This document shows, piece by piece, positions 1 to 7,900 of a stretch of DNA of 48,902 nucleotides; position 1 is the first letter of the stretch, and each line of letters starts with the position of its first letter. Source of the DNA: Bacteroidales bacterium (lineage in GTDB: Bacteria > Bacteroidota > Bacteroidia > Bacteroidales > F082); contig JAFRRE010000195.1 in NCBI GenBank assembly GCA_017428285.1, positions 1 to 48,902 on the forward strand, in the 5' to 3' direction. The position numbers and the translations under genes are program-made. The notes beneath the pieces were generated by a model. The model was not told the DNA's origin. It searched no databases and worked only from the letters and a program-made list of their open reading frames with translations.

Positions 1-222
1 GATAATGGTTGGCGTTTCCACCGAGCTGAATTTCTGCCGAATCAGCGGGTTGAAGAGCAACAAGACTACCAATCCGACAATCAAGGTTCGTAGTGCAAAC
101 AAAATGATTGTCAATGCTTTGCCGTAGTGTTGTTTCTTGTTTCGGAAATACAACAATGTGGCCGCCGCCAGACCTGCCAGCAGCGATAATGCCAACATCC
201 ATATTGGGATTCCGATATTCAC
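1..222 (-). CDS. N-terminal part of a membrane protein (possible VWA-type family)
   Basis: The minus strand reads open from about 222 to the window edge, so only the first ~74 residues are present. The peptide has a hydrophobic segment (MLALSLLAGLAAATLLYF), a basic loop (RNKKQHYGK) and a second hydrophobic segment ending LLLFNPLIRQKF. Two such segments followed by a PLIR-type motif and a VETPTII strand resemble the N-terminus of large Bacteroidota membrane proteins with a VWA-like periplasmic domain; this is recalled family resemblance, not proven. The start is uncertain: GTG at 222 sits 20 bp after a good -7 element, and an in-frame ATG lies at 198. The rest of the protein is outside the window. 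Confidence 0.6.
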   Translation of the reverse strand, partial: MNIGIPIWMLALSLLAGLAAATLLYFRNKKQHYGKALTIILFALRTLIVGLVVLLLFNPLIRQKFSSVETPTII

Positions 223-242
223 CGATTGTTCAGATAAGGGCG

Positions 243-250
243 CAAAGATA
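243..250 (-). promoter_or_regulatory. Bacteroidota -7 promoter element (TATCTTTG)
   Basis: TATCTTTG on the minus strand matches TAnnTTTG exactly and lies 20 bp upstream of the GTG start at 222. No clear -33 TTTG is visible at the usual spacing. Confidence 0.6.
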
Positions 251-312
251 GGCAATTTTCGGGAAAAGCGAAGAAGCGAGTTGCAATTCCAGCCAAACAA
301 AACAAACGAAGG

Positions 313-885
313 TTATTTTAGATTCCCGTAATAAACTAATTTCTTAGCTCGGTACAGTGATTTTGTTGGGGCATAATAAGAAATCACATCTGGAATTCTG
401 TTGGGAAAATAATCACTGGTTTTTGGACGGTATTCAATTCCATTATGGTCATACCATTCATTTATAATATAGGTGTTTTGGTTAGGTGCTAGTTTATTTG
501 TTTCATTCTCAATATTTATACTATCTATTTCAATTTGAGCCATTTCACTAGTAATCATGTTTTCACATAATCTGACATCATATTGATGTGGATTAGCCAA
601 ATTAGCTATTTTACCAATCCAAATGGAAATAGTCTCTGGTCTTTCTTTTTCAAAAGAATGAATATGGTGATTTGAATCGCCCATTCGAACAGCAACAGAG
701 GCATTGCTGTTTTTTCTATAATAAGTCATCCCACAATAATACCTAAAAGAACGCTTGTTCTTCCTTTTACCTTGAAATAAATACAAGAAAAAACTTTCCT
801 TTTGATCATCTTCCCAACGTTTTAATTCTTTCCGGCTGGAAAAAGGACCATACCATTGTACCAAATACATATAGTTTTTGCTCAT
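313..885 (-). CDS. Hypothetical protein, possibly GIY-YIG-like, in HEPN-MNT operon
   Basis: 190 residues starting MSKNYMYLVQW. The ATG at 885 lies one base past the stop of the HEPN gene, so the two are probably translated together. I do not firmly recognise the family. Residues 33-37 (FLYLF) and 49-52 (YYCG) followed by an Arg near 67 and a Glu at 108 (LCENMI) recall the order of motifs in GIY-YIG nucleases (GIY, YIG, Arg, Glu). The spacing is longer than usual, so this is a weak inference. The C-terminal half is Asn- and Tyr-rich with no other motif. The gene is strikingly AT-rich (16 G+C in the 60 bases 481-540), unlike the ~50% GC flanks, which suggests recent acquisition. It may be cargo or a third component of the HEPN-MNT unit. 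Confidence 0.75.
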   Translation of the reverse strand: MSKNYMYLVQWYGPFSSRKELKRWEDDQKESFFLYLFQGKRKNKRSFRYYCGMTYYRKNSNASVAVRMGDSNHHIHSFEKERPETISIWIGKIANLANPHQYDVRLCENMITSEMAQIEIDSINIENETNKLAPNQNTYIINEWYDHNGIEYRPKTSDYFPNRIPDVISYYAPTKSLYRAKKLVYYGNLK

Positions 886-886
886 A

Positions 887-1291
887 CTACGGTTGTTCTT
901 TGATGAGCCCAATCACTTTCTCAATAAATGCTTCCGTCAAAGCAATTCGCGGTGCAGTATCTTCCTCTGTAGCATAATAAGTGCAGTTGTAGTCGGCCTT
1001 TTCGCGCATAGTTTGAAGCTGGGAATAAAACGCACCGTCTTCCTTTGAAAGAACACCGGTCTTAACAAAATGCTGATGCAACATTACCACCGCACCTTGA
1101 TGGGTACCGACTGGGTGTCCGTCGTTAATCAGCAACGCACTAACAGCATGAAAAGCCGCATAATACAATCGATTGGCAATGTTGTCCCAAAGACCTGCTT
1201 GGCGCAGAATCTCAATTTCGGCAAAAGTCCTTCGAGACTTCTCTATTTCCAATCCAACAAGGATTTTCCTTTCTTCATCATTCAAACTCAT
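887..1291 (-). CDS. HEPN domain protein (putative RNase toxin)
   Basis: 134 residues, all-helical HEPN family (PF05168-like). Residues 41-48 (RLYYAAFH) give an R-x6-H motif, the signature associated with HEPN ribonuclease activity, and residues 96-101 (REKADY) match the second conserved segment. In known HEPN-MNT pairs the HEPN protein is an RNase toxin that its partner neutralises by adding AMP to a tyrosine; transferring that mechanism here is inference. The start ATG overlaps the stop of the MNT gene by 4 bp (ATGA), and the stop is followed at once by the start of the third gene, so all three form one operon in the order MNT, HEPN, hypothetical. Confidence 0.85.
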   Translation of the reverse strand: MSLNDEERKILVGLEIEKSRRTFAEIEILRQAGLWDNIANRLYYAAFHAVSALLINDGHPVGTHQGAVVMLHQHFVKTGVLSKEDGAFYSQLQTMREKADYNCTYYATEEDTAPRIALTEAFIEKVIGLIKEQP

Positions 1292-1602
1292 ACCAATACG
1301 ATTTTATCCTGTTCCACATTTTTGTAATAAGGCAAAAAACTCATAGCATCCCATTCCTGTTGGGAATAGGTTTGCACACTGAAATACTCTCCCAAGTCAA
1401 ATCCAAGTTCCATAATTGGATAGGCAATATTCTGGAAATCGGACGCTTCTTGTGGTCGGTTGAGCAAAATAAGCAAGTCCCAATCGGAATCCTCACGATA
1501 ATCGCCACGGGCACGTGAACCATAAAGCAATAAGTGAGCATCTTCGGGAAGAAGTTGCCTGTCCAACTGTTGAATTTGATATAAAATGTCTGCGTGGCTC
1601 AT
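1288..1602 (-). CDS. MNT-type minimal nucleotidyltransferase (putative antitoxin)
   Basis: 104 residues starting MSHADILYQI. The longer upstream frame would begin beyond the promoter, so ATG 1602 is chosen: it sits about 22 bp after a TATCTTTG -7 element. Residues 28-42 (GSRARG...SDWD) are the GS-x10-DxD nucleotide-binding signature of the polymerase-beta-like MNT family, with metal ligands D40 and D42. The small size (no extra domain) is normal for the antitoxin-type MNT. Known homologues adenylylate or otherwise neutralise the adjacent HEPN toxin. The 4-bp overlap with the HEPN gene supports obligate pairing. Confidence 0.88.
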   Translation of the reverse strand: MSHADILYQIQQLDRQLLPEDAHLLLYGSRARGDYREDSDWDLLILLNRPQEASDFQNIAYPIMELGFDLGEYFSVQTYSQQEWDAMSFLPYYKNVEQDKIVLV

Positions 1603-1623
1603 GGTATTTATGCTATTATGCTG

Positions 1624-1631
1624 CAAAGATA
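1624..1631 (-). promoter_or_regulatory. Promoter -7 element of the MNT-HEPN operon
   Basis: TATCTTTG on the minus strand, exact TAnnTTTG match, 22 bp before the chosen MNT start. It is divergent from the glycosyltransferase promoter 63 bp away. Confidence 0.7.
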
Positions 1632-1693
1632 CAAATTTTATCGTATTAAACAGATTTCTTTGCGAAGCCAATCCCCATAACCGAAGAAAACAT

Positions 1694-1701
1694 TACTTTT
1701 G
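1694..1701 (+). promoter_or_regulatory. Promoter -7 element of the glycosyltransferase gene
   Basis: TACTTTTG matches TAnnTTTG and lies 17 bp before ATG 1718. It decides the start, because an upstream in-frame ATG (1586) would lie before the promoter and inside the MNT gene. Confidence 0.65.
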
Positions 1702-1717
1702 CGCAAAATTTGCGTCC

Positions 1718-2476
1718 ATGAACACCCTTTCGGTCGTCATCATCACCTTCAACGAGGAGCAGAAAATCGCGCAATGCCTTGACTCCGTTCAAGATATTGC
1801 CGACGAGATCATCATCGTTGACTCGCATTCCACCGATGCGACCGAAGCCATCTGCAACCGCTATGGCGTGAAGTTCTTCACCCAAGACTGGCTCGGCTAC
1901 TCCGACCAGAAGAACCTCGCTGATGAACTCGCCACCTGCGACCTCATCTTCAGCATCGATGCCGATGAAGCCTTGTCGGATGAGCTAAAACAGTCCATCA
2001 AAGCACTGAAAGGCAAGGAAATCGCCGAGAACGAGGTCTTCGCCATGAACCGGCTCAACAACTACTGCGGCCAGTGGGTAAAAGGCTGCGGACTCTATCC
2101 TGAGACTAAAATCCGCATTTGGCGGCGCGGCTTTGCCCAATGGGAAGGCATCATCCATGAGTGGCTGAACTACAAGAGCGAGCCGAAGAAAACCCTGTTG
2201 CGCGGCGACCTGCTACACTATTCCTGGGACACGCCCGAGGCCTTCCGCAAGCAGCAGTTCCATTTTGCCGAACTGGGTGCACAGTCATACTTCGAACGCG
2301 GCAAAAAGACAGGCATCCTGCCTTGGATATTCAGCCCAAGCATCAATTTCATCCGCACCTATATTATAAAAGGAGGCTTCCTCTACGGCAAGACGGGATT
2401 CAGCATCTGCCGCACGATGGCTCAAGCCAACCGACACAAGTACAACCTATTAAGAGAAAAGATTAAACACAAATAA
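1718..2476 (+). CDS. Family 2 glycosyltransferase (LPS core WaaE/KdtX type)
   Basis: 252 residues beginning MNTLSVVIITFNEEQKI. The GT-A fold is shown by the N-terminal VVIITFNEE strand-loop that binds the nucleotide sugar, the EIIIVDSHSTD segment, and the SIDADEAL sequence carrying the metal-binding DxD-like acidic pair. The downstream NNYCGQWVKGCGLYPETK and the IHEWL segment are typical of the WaaE/KdtX subgroup, which adds a hexose to the inner core of lipopolysaccharide on the cytoplasmic face. The C-terminal part is basic with a hydrophobic patch, suggesting peripheral membrane attachment. Donor sugar and acceptor cannot be read from sequence. It stands alone, followed by a hairpin and then tsaC. 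Confidence 0.88.
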   Translation: MNTLSVVIITFNEEQKIAQCLDSVQDIADEIIIVDSHSTDATEAICNRYGVKFFTQDWLGYSDQKNLADELATCDLIFSIDADEALSDELKQSIKALKGKEIAENEVFAMNRLNNYCGQWVKGCGLYPETKIRIWRRGFAQWEGIIHEWLNYKSEPKKTLLRGDLLHYSWDTPEAFRKQQFHFAELGAQSYFERGKKTGILPWIFSPSINFIRTYIIKGGFLYGKTGFSICRTMAQANRHKYNLLREKIKHK

Positions 2477-2478
2477 TA

Positions 2479-2536
2479 GACTGCGGGACTACGAGACTAC
2501 GAGACCCGAAGTCTCGCGTCTCGAAGTCCCGTAGTC
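2479..2536. repeat. 58-nt intergenic hairpin with nested CGAGAC/GTCTCG stems
   Basis: GACTGCGGGACT (2479-2490) pairs with AGTCCCGTAGTC (2525-2536) with one G-U. Inside it, CGAGAC (2492-2497) pairs with GTCTCG (2518-2523), and CGAGAC (2500-2505) pairs with GTCTCG (2511-2516) around a 5-nt loop. There is no U-run after it, so a simple intrinsic terminator is doubtful. It looks like a mobile palindromic repeat unit filling the gap between the glycosyltransferase and tsaC. Confidence 0.75.
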
Positions 2537-2547
2537 AAAAAAGCATT

Positions 2548-3120
2548 ATGAAAGAAGCATTTGAACAAGAAGTAGAACGCACGGTGGCAGCGCTGAAAGC
2601 CGGAAAGACCATCCTCTACCCTACCGACACCATTTGGGGCGTGGGCTGCGACGCCACCAACAACAAAGCCTGCTTGCGGGTTTACGCCGTCAAGCAGAGG
2701 CCGCTCAACAAGAGTCTTATTATCCTTGTCGATTCGGTGGATAGGCTTCAGGATTATGTGGTTAGCGTGCCCGCCATTGCCTACGACCTCATCAAGGGCG
2801 CCAAAAGTCCGCTGAGCATCATCTATCCCGAAAGCAAGAACTTGGCCAAGGCCGTTTCCGACGACAAGAGTATCTGCATCCGCGTAGTTGACAATGACTT
2901 CTGTAAGGAAGTCATCCGTCGCCTCGGCAAACCCATCACCTCTACCTCTGCCAACCTCACCGGGCAACCTTCATCGATGATTTTCAGCGACATCTGCGAC
3001 GAAATCAAGAACTCGGTCGATTATGTGGTGCAGCTCTACCACGACAGCTTCTGCAAACCCAAAAGTTCGACGATTATTAAACTGAACGAGGATAACACTT
3101 TTGAGATTTTAAGGCAATAG
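2548..3120 (+). CDS. tsaC: L-threonylcarbamoyladenylate synthase (TsaC/Sua5/YrdC family)
   Basis: 190 residues covering one YrdC domain, without the extra C-terminal Sua5 domain, so TsaC-like in length. The enzyme makes threonylcarbamoyl-AMP from Thr, bicarbonate and ATP, the first step of the t6A37 modification of ANN-decoding tRNAs. Diagnostic segments are ILYPTDTIWGVGCDA near the N-terminus, KQRPLNKSLIILV (the KxR...K nucleotide-binding pocket) and PITSTSANLTGQP, all conserved in the family. No TAnnTTTG element was found before it. It may be read through from the glycosyltransferase across the intervening hairpin. The gene symbol follows family usage. Confidence 0.92.
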   Translation: MKEAFEQEVERTVAALKAGKTILYPTDTIWGVGCDATNNKACLRVYAVKQRPLNKSLIILVDSVDRLQDYVVSVPAIAYDLIKGAKSPLSIIYPESKNLAKAVSDDKSICIRVVDNDFCKEVIRRLGKPITSTSANLTGQPSSMIFSDICDEIKNSVDYVVQLYHDSFCKPKSSTIIKLNEDNTFEILRQ

Positions 3121-3137
3121 TATTTCTGTTTTTTCGT

Positions 3138-3145
3138 TATCTTTG
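3138..3145 (+). promoter_or_regulatory. Promoter -7 element of the processing-protease gene
   Basis: TATCTTTG, exact TAnnTTTG match, 26 bp before ATG 3171 and just past the tsaC stop. Confidence 0.7.
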
Positions 3146-3170
3146 CGCCCCTAAAACATCATTTTAACTC

Positions 3171-4772
3171 ATGAAATCCCTGAAATTGTTTTTTTTGGCT
3201 ATTGCTAGTTTCCTTACCATAGCTGTAACAGCCCAACAGCCCCAATCCAAAGGGCAGATGAACGCCCAAAAACTCGCCACAACGCTTTACCTCATCGAGA
3301 ACTTTTATGTCGACACGACCAATATAGACAAAGTAACAGAAAACGCCATTGTCGCCGCGCTGAAGGAACTCGATCCTCACTCAGCCTACATCTCCAAAAA
3401 AGATGTGGAGAAGGCCAACGAACGGCTTGTAGGTAGCTTCGAAGGCATCGGCGTAACCTTCCAACTCATCCGCGACACCATCACCGTCATCAGTCCCACA
3501 GTGGGTGGCCCATCAGAAAAGGTCGGCATCATGGCTGGCGACCAATTCATCAAGATCGATGGTGAAGATGCCTTCGGCAAAAAGGTGGACAACGAATACG
3601 TTCAGAAGCACCTGCGTGGCAAGAAAGGCACCAAGGTCACTGTCAGCGTGAAACGCGGCAATGATCCCGAACTCCTTGATTTTGAAATCATCCGCGATAA
3701 GATTCCGTTGAACAGCATCAACGCTGCCTATATGCTTGACAATCACGTCGGTTACATAAAGCTCGACCAATTCGCGCAAGAAACGGTCAAGGAATTCAAG
3801 GAAGCTTTTAACAAACTGCAAGCCCAAGGCATGACCTCTCTCATCTTTGACCTGCGTGGCAACTCGGGCGGTTACTTGAACATTGCCACCGATTTGGTTG
3901 ACCAGTTCATCGAAGAAAACAAACTCATTGTTTTCACTGAAGGCATTCACTCGCCACGCCAAGAATGGAGAAGCAAGGCTTCGGGACTTTACACTACAGG
4001 CAAATTAGTCTTCCTCATTGACGAAGGCTCAGCCTCGGCCAGCGAAATCCTATCCGGTGCCATCCAAGACCACGATCGCGGTATCATCATTGGTCGGCGT
4101 TCTTTCGGAAAAGGCCTGGTGCAAAGACCTTTCGAACTGCCTGACGGTTCTCAAATCCGCCTCACCACTTCGCGTTACCACACGCCATCGGGTCGTTGCA
4201 TCCAACGCCCTTATGAAAAAGGTGTTGAAGACTATGCTAAGGAGATGATCAAACGTCTCGAGCACGGCGAATACTACCATGCCGACAGCATCCACTTCCC
4301 TGATTCACTGAAATATAAGACCGATGGCGGTCGTACCGTCTACGGTGGTGGCGGCATTATGCCCGACATTTTCATCCCCGTCGACACGGCTTACAGCAGC
4401 AAACTCTACACCAACCTTGTCCGCAAAGGTGCCTTGAACCGCTTCACTACAGACTATGGCCTGAAGCACCGCGATGAAATCAAGGCACAATATGGTGATT
4501 TCGATAACTTCAACAAGAATTTCACTGTCAATCAAGACCTCATTAATGGCCTTAAAGCCGCCGGCGAAGAAGCCAAGGTGGAATGGAACGAAGAGCAATT
4601 CAAGCATTCTGAGAAGTTTATTCTTTTACAAATCAAAGCTTTAATCGCCCGTAACGTTTGGGAGACACAACAGTACTACCAAGTAATGGCATCGAACGAC
4701 CCTGGCATACAAAAAGCCATGGAAATCCTTGGCAATGAAAGAGAATACAAGCGCATCTTAAAAGGCAAATAA
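3171..4772 (+). CDS. C-terminal processing peptidase (S41 family, CtpA/Prc-like)
   Basis: 533 residues. An N-terminal signal peptide (KSLKLFFLAIASFLTIAVTA, Ala-Gln cleavage region) sends it to the periplasm. A PDZ domain follows at roughly residues 85-170 (the GIGVTFQ and GIMAGDQFIKIDGED loops), then the S41 catalytic domain. The domain carries FDLRGNSGGYL, the catalytic serine region EGSASASEI and the lysine region RSFGKGLVQ of the Ser/Lys dyad. Such proteases trim or degrade envelope proteins from their C-termini. The C-terminal ~150 residues after the protease core are a helical extension common in Bacteroidota versions. It is a single gene with its own promoter, lying directly before a secreted protease gene; a functional link between them is not shown. 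Confidence 0.93.
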   Translation: MKSLKLFFLAIASFLTIAVTAQQPQSKGQMNAQKLATTLYLIENFYVDTTNIDKVTENAIVAALKELDPHSAYISKKDVEKANERLVGSFEGIGVTFQLIRDTITVISPTVGGPSEKVGIMAGDQFIKIDGEDAFGKKVDNEYVQKHLRGKKGTKVTVSVKRGNDPELLDFEIIRDKIPLNSINAAYMLDNHVGYIKLDQFAQETVKEFKEAFNKLQAQGMTSLIFDLRGNSGGYLNIATDLVDQFIEENKLIVFTEGIHSPRQEWRSKASGLYTTGKLVFLIDEGSASASEILSGAIQDHDRGIIIGRRSFGKGLVQRPFELPDGSQIRLTTSRYHTPSGRCIQRPYEKGVEDYAKEMIKRLEHGEYYHADSIHFPDSLKYKTDGGRTVYGGGGIMPDIFIPVDTAYSSKLYTNLVRKGALNRFTTDYGLKHRDEIKAQYGDFDNFNKNFTVNQDLINGLKAAGEEAKVEWNEEQFKHSEKFILLQIKALIARNVWETQQYYQVMASNDPGIQKAMEILGNEREYKRILKGK

Positions 4773-4790
4773 GCCTTCCCAACTTTTTTT
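4762..4790 (+). terminator. Weak hairpin plus T-run after the processing protease
   Basis: AAGGC (4762-4766) pairs with GCCTT (4773-4777) around the TAA stop codon, and a run of seven T follows at 4784-4790. The stem is only 5 bp, so this is a tentative terminator. Confidence 0.35.
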
Positions 4791-4821
4791 GTCTTCATCG
4801 GTAACTTTTTTGCAGTTTTCA

Positions 4822-4845
4822 GGAATATTTCTTCGGAAATATTCC
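4822..4845. promoter_or_regulatory. Perfect 10-bp dyad abutting the Kgp-like gene promoter
   Basis: GGAATATTTC (4822-4831), TTCG, GAAATATTCC (4836-4845): a perfect inverted repeat whose last base touches the TAACTTTG -7 element. As DNA it fills the spacer and -33 region, where a repressor or activator would act. As RNA it would form a very stable C(UUCG)G hairpin, but it lies before the likely transcription start and is not followed by a U-run, so an operator is the better reading. No regulator can be named. Confidence 0.55.
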
Positions 4846-4853
4846 TAACTTTG
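4846..4853 (+). promoter_or_regulatory. Promoter -7 element of the Kgp-like protease gene
   Basis: TAACTTTG matches TAnnTTTG. It gives a leader of about 60 nt before ATG 4921, longer than most leaders here. Confidence 0.65.
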
Positions 4854-4920
4854 CCCTTTCGAAATTTCCCTTTCGTGGAATCAACCAACAAATTAAATAT
4901 CAACTTATTAAACTAAAAAA

Positions 4921-7900
4921 ATGAAGAAATTTGGTTTACTCACCGCAGCATTCTTGATGATTGGATTGCTGTTTGGCACGCAAGTGATGGCTCAACACAT
5001 CGAACTCGGCGTGACCAAGTCGGCACAAACCTGTGCCAACGTGACTGATGAAGGCTTCACTGCCTCCTTCTCTTTCAGCAGCATTGATGCCTCTGAAATT
5101 TCTACCGAAAAGGGCATGTTCTCCACCCTCACCATGAACGGCACCTACCCCTCCGGCAATGTCGGCGAGCCTATGTTACCCGCTGTCAACAAGCTGATTG
5201 CCGTGCCTTTCGGAGCTAAAATCGATGCCTTGGAGGTGAAGAGTTACACCACGACTACCTACAGCTTGGCCGACTTCGGCATCAACAAGATCACCCCTAT
5301 GCAGCCCAGGATCCGCAAGGACCAGAAGCCTGAGGATGTACCCTTTGCCTACAACGAGAAAGCCTATGCCACCAAAGGATTCGTCGAGCGCCCCATAGCA
5401 ATGGCGGAAATCAAAGGTACGATGCGTGGCATCCAAATCGGAGCCTTGACCATCAACCCTGTACAATATGATGCCGCCACCAACCGCATCCGCGTTTACA
5501 ACAACATTGAGATTGAAGTGCGTTACAGCCAATATGACAAGTCAGCCTCATACGATGAGTTTGCCCGTACTTTCAGTCCTTATTTCGCCAACATCTATAG
5601 CCAAATGTTCAACTGGCGTGACGATGTGTATGATGAGCATCCCGACCTTTGGCAGTCTCCCGTGAAAATGCTGGTCATTGCCGACCGCATGTTCGAAGAA
5701 TGCCTGCAACCATGGTATACCTGGAAAACTACCAAGGGCTTCTATTTGAGCATTAACTACACGGATGAAATCGGCACCAGTGCCGCTGCCATCCGCGCCT
5801 TCATCCAAGAGGAGTACGGCAAAGACGCTCCCACCTTCTTGATGATAATGGGCGACAAGAACCAAGTGGCCGCCAGTGCTACGGGTAGTGAAACCCATTG
5901 TGTCACTGACCTCCAGTATTCAAGTGTCGACGGTGATGAGTTCCCAGATATGTACCACAGCCGTTTCCCAGCTGAAACCGTCGCCCAAATGCAAGCTATG
6001 ATCAACAAGGCTCTCGAATATGAGCAATACACCATGCCCGATCCGAGCTATCTGAACAATGTGCTTCTCATCGCTGGTGAAGACAGTGGTTGGGGTGTCA
6101 CTGTGGGTCGTCCCACCATTTGGTACGCCACCAACTATTATTTCAATGCAGAGCACGGCTTCGACCAAGTCCACGAATACAGTCATGGCCAATATTCAGG
6201 CTGCTACAGTTGGCTGAACGAAGGCGTTGGCTTCGCCAACTACACTGCCCACGGTTCCAACACCAGCTGGGCTGGCCCTCAATTCACTGTCAGCGACGTC
6301 AACAACTTGACCAACGAACACAAGTACTTCCTCGCCATGGGTAACTGCTGCGAGGCCGCCGACTGGGGTATCAACGGTACCTGCTTCGGTGAGGCCATGG
6401 TGCGTGCCGAGAACAAGGCTGCCTACGCCTATATCGGTTCCTGCCCGTCTACCTACTGGCTGAACGACTACTACTTCGGAGTGGGCGGCACCAGCCGTCA
6501 TGATGGCACTATGCCTACTTATGAAGAGACCACCATGGGCTTCTACGATGCCATGTGGACTGATAATGCCTACAACACCGTCACCTCTATGATGTTCATC
6601 GGCAATTTGGCCAGCAACGCCGCACAAGCCCTCGGTTACGAGCTCCACTGCAGCACGCTCTACGACTGGCAAGCCTACCACACTTTGGGTGATGGTTCCG
6701 TCATGCCTTTCCGTGTGCAGCCCATTGAGAACACGGTAAGCCACATGGCTATCTTCCCCATCGGCATGCCCACCTACGAAGTGAGTGCTGATCCCGGTTC
6801 CTACGTTGCTATTAGTAAAGACGGTGTATTGCATGGTGTTGGTCTTATTGATGAATCCGGTGTCATCAATGTTGAGGTTGATCCTATCACCTCGGGAGGA
6901 GATGTCACCATTTGCGTGACTCATCCGCAACGCATTCCTTATATCAACACCGTCCCTGCTGCCGCCATGGAAGGACCATACATCTCCGTTGACAGCTACA
7001 CGCCTGCTAACGTTCATGTCGGCCACGAGTCTTCAATGAGCATCACCTTCAAGAACGTAGGCACTTCTGCCACTGATGGCACCACCACCGTGAGCTTGAG
7101 CTGCAACGATGACAACCTGACCATTCTCGACGGCACAGCCTCGTTCGAAAGCCTTGCCCCCGAAACCACCGTTCAAGTTGGCGGCTTCAGATACATAATT
7201 GCCGAAGGTGTTGCTGACGGTACTCGCTTTATCATCAACACTACCGCTGTTTGCGGCAGCAACACTTGGGAAGGAAGAGCCACCATTACCGCAGGTGAAG
7301 CCGTGCTTCAATTCGATGGCATGGCCAACCCCGGTGGTTTTGTCCCTGGCGAAACGATCTCAATAATCGCCTCCTTCAAGAACACAGGACACTACAAAGC
7401 CACCAATGCAATCGCGACTGTCACCTCTACAAGTCCTTATGTCAGCTTTGTGAACGACAGCTTTGAGGTGGGAACGCTTGACCCGACGGGTATCGCCTAT
7501 TGTGTGTTCAACGTCACCATTGATGCCAACTGCCCCGTGACCGAACAACTGCCTTTGACCATCACTTTGAATGCAGACGGCGGTCTTACGGCGGAAGGTT
7601 CTGGCATCATAAAGAACAGCTGCAATGTCATCTTCGAACTCACCGACTCTTGGGGCGATGGTTGGAACGGCAACTACCTGAACGTCAGTTTCAGCGATGG
7701 CACGCCTTCCCAAAACCTGACCATAGAGAATGGCAACTCTGAAACCTATGTCATCGAAATCGGCCACGGTGTCCATGTCACTCTGAGTTGGATCTCGGGT
7801 CAATATACTTACGAATGTTCCTTTGTCGTTCGCTATGAGGACGGCGACGAGATCTGCCAAGCAACAAGTCCCAACACCAATTACTCGTTCGAATTTGACT

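Noticed and set aside
4822..4845. Intrinsic terminator of the processing-protease gene
   Set aside because: No U-run follows; the dyad touches a promoter -7 element, so an operator is more likely.
6196..7026. 276-codon minus-strand frame inside the Kgp-like protease gene
   Set aside because: Composition is His/Val/Gly-rich as expected from reverse reading of a beta-rich protein; the C25 catalytic motifs lie on the other strand.
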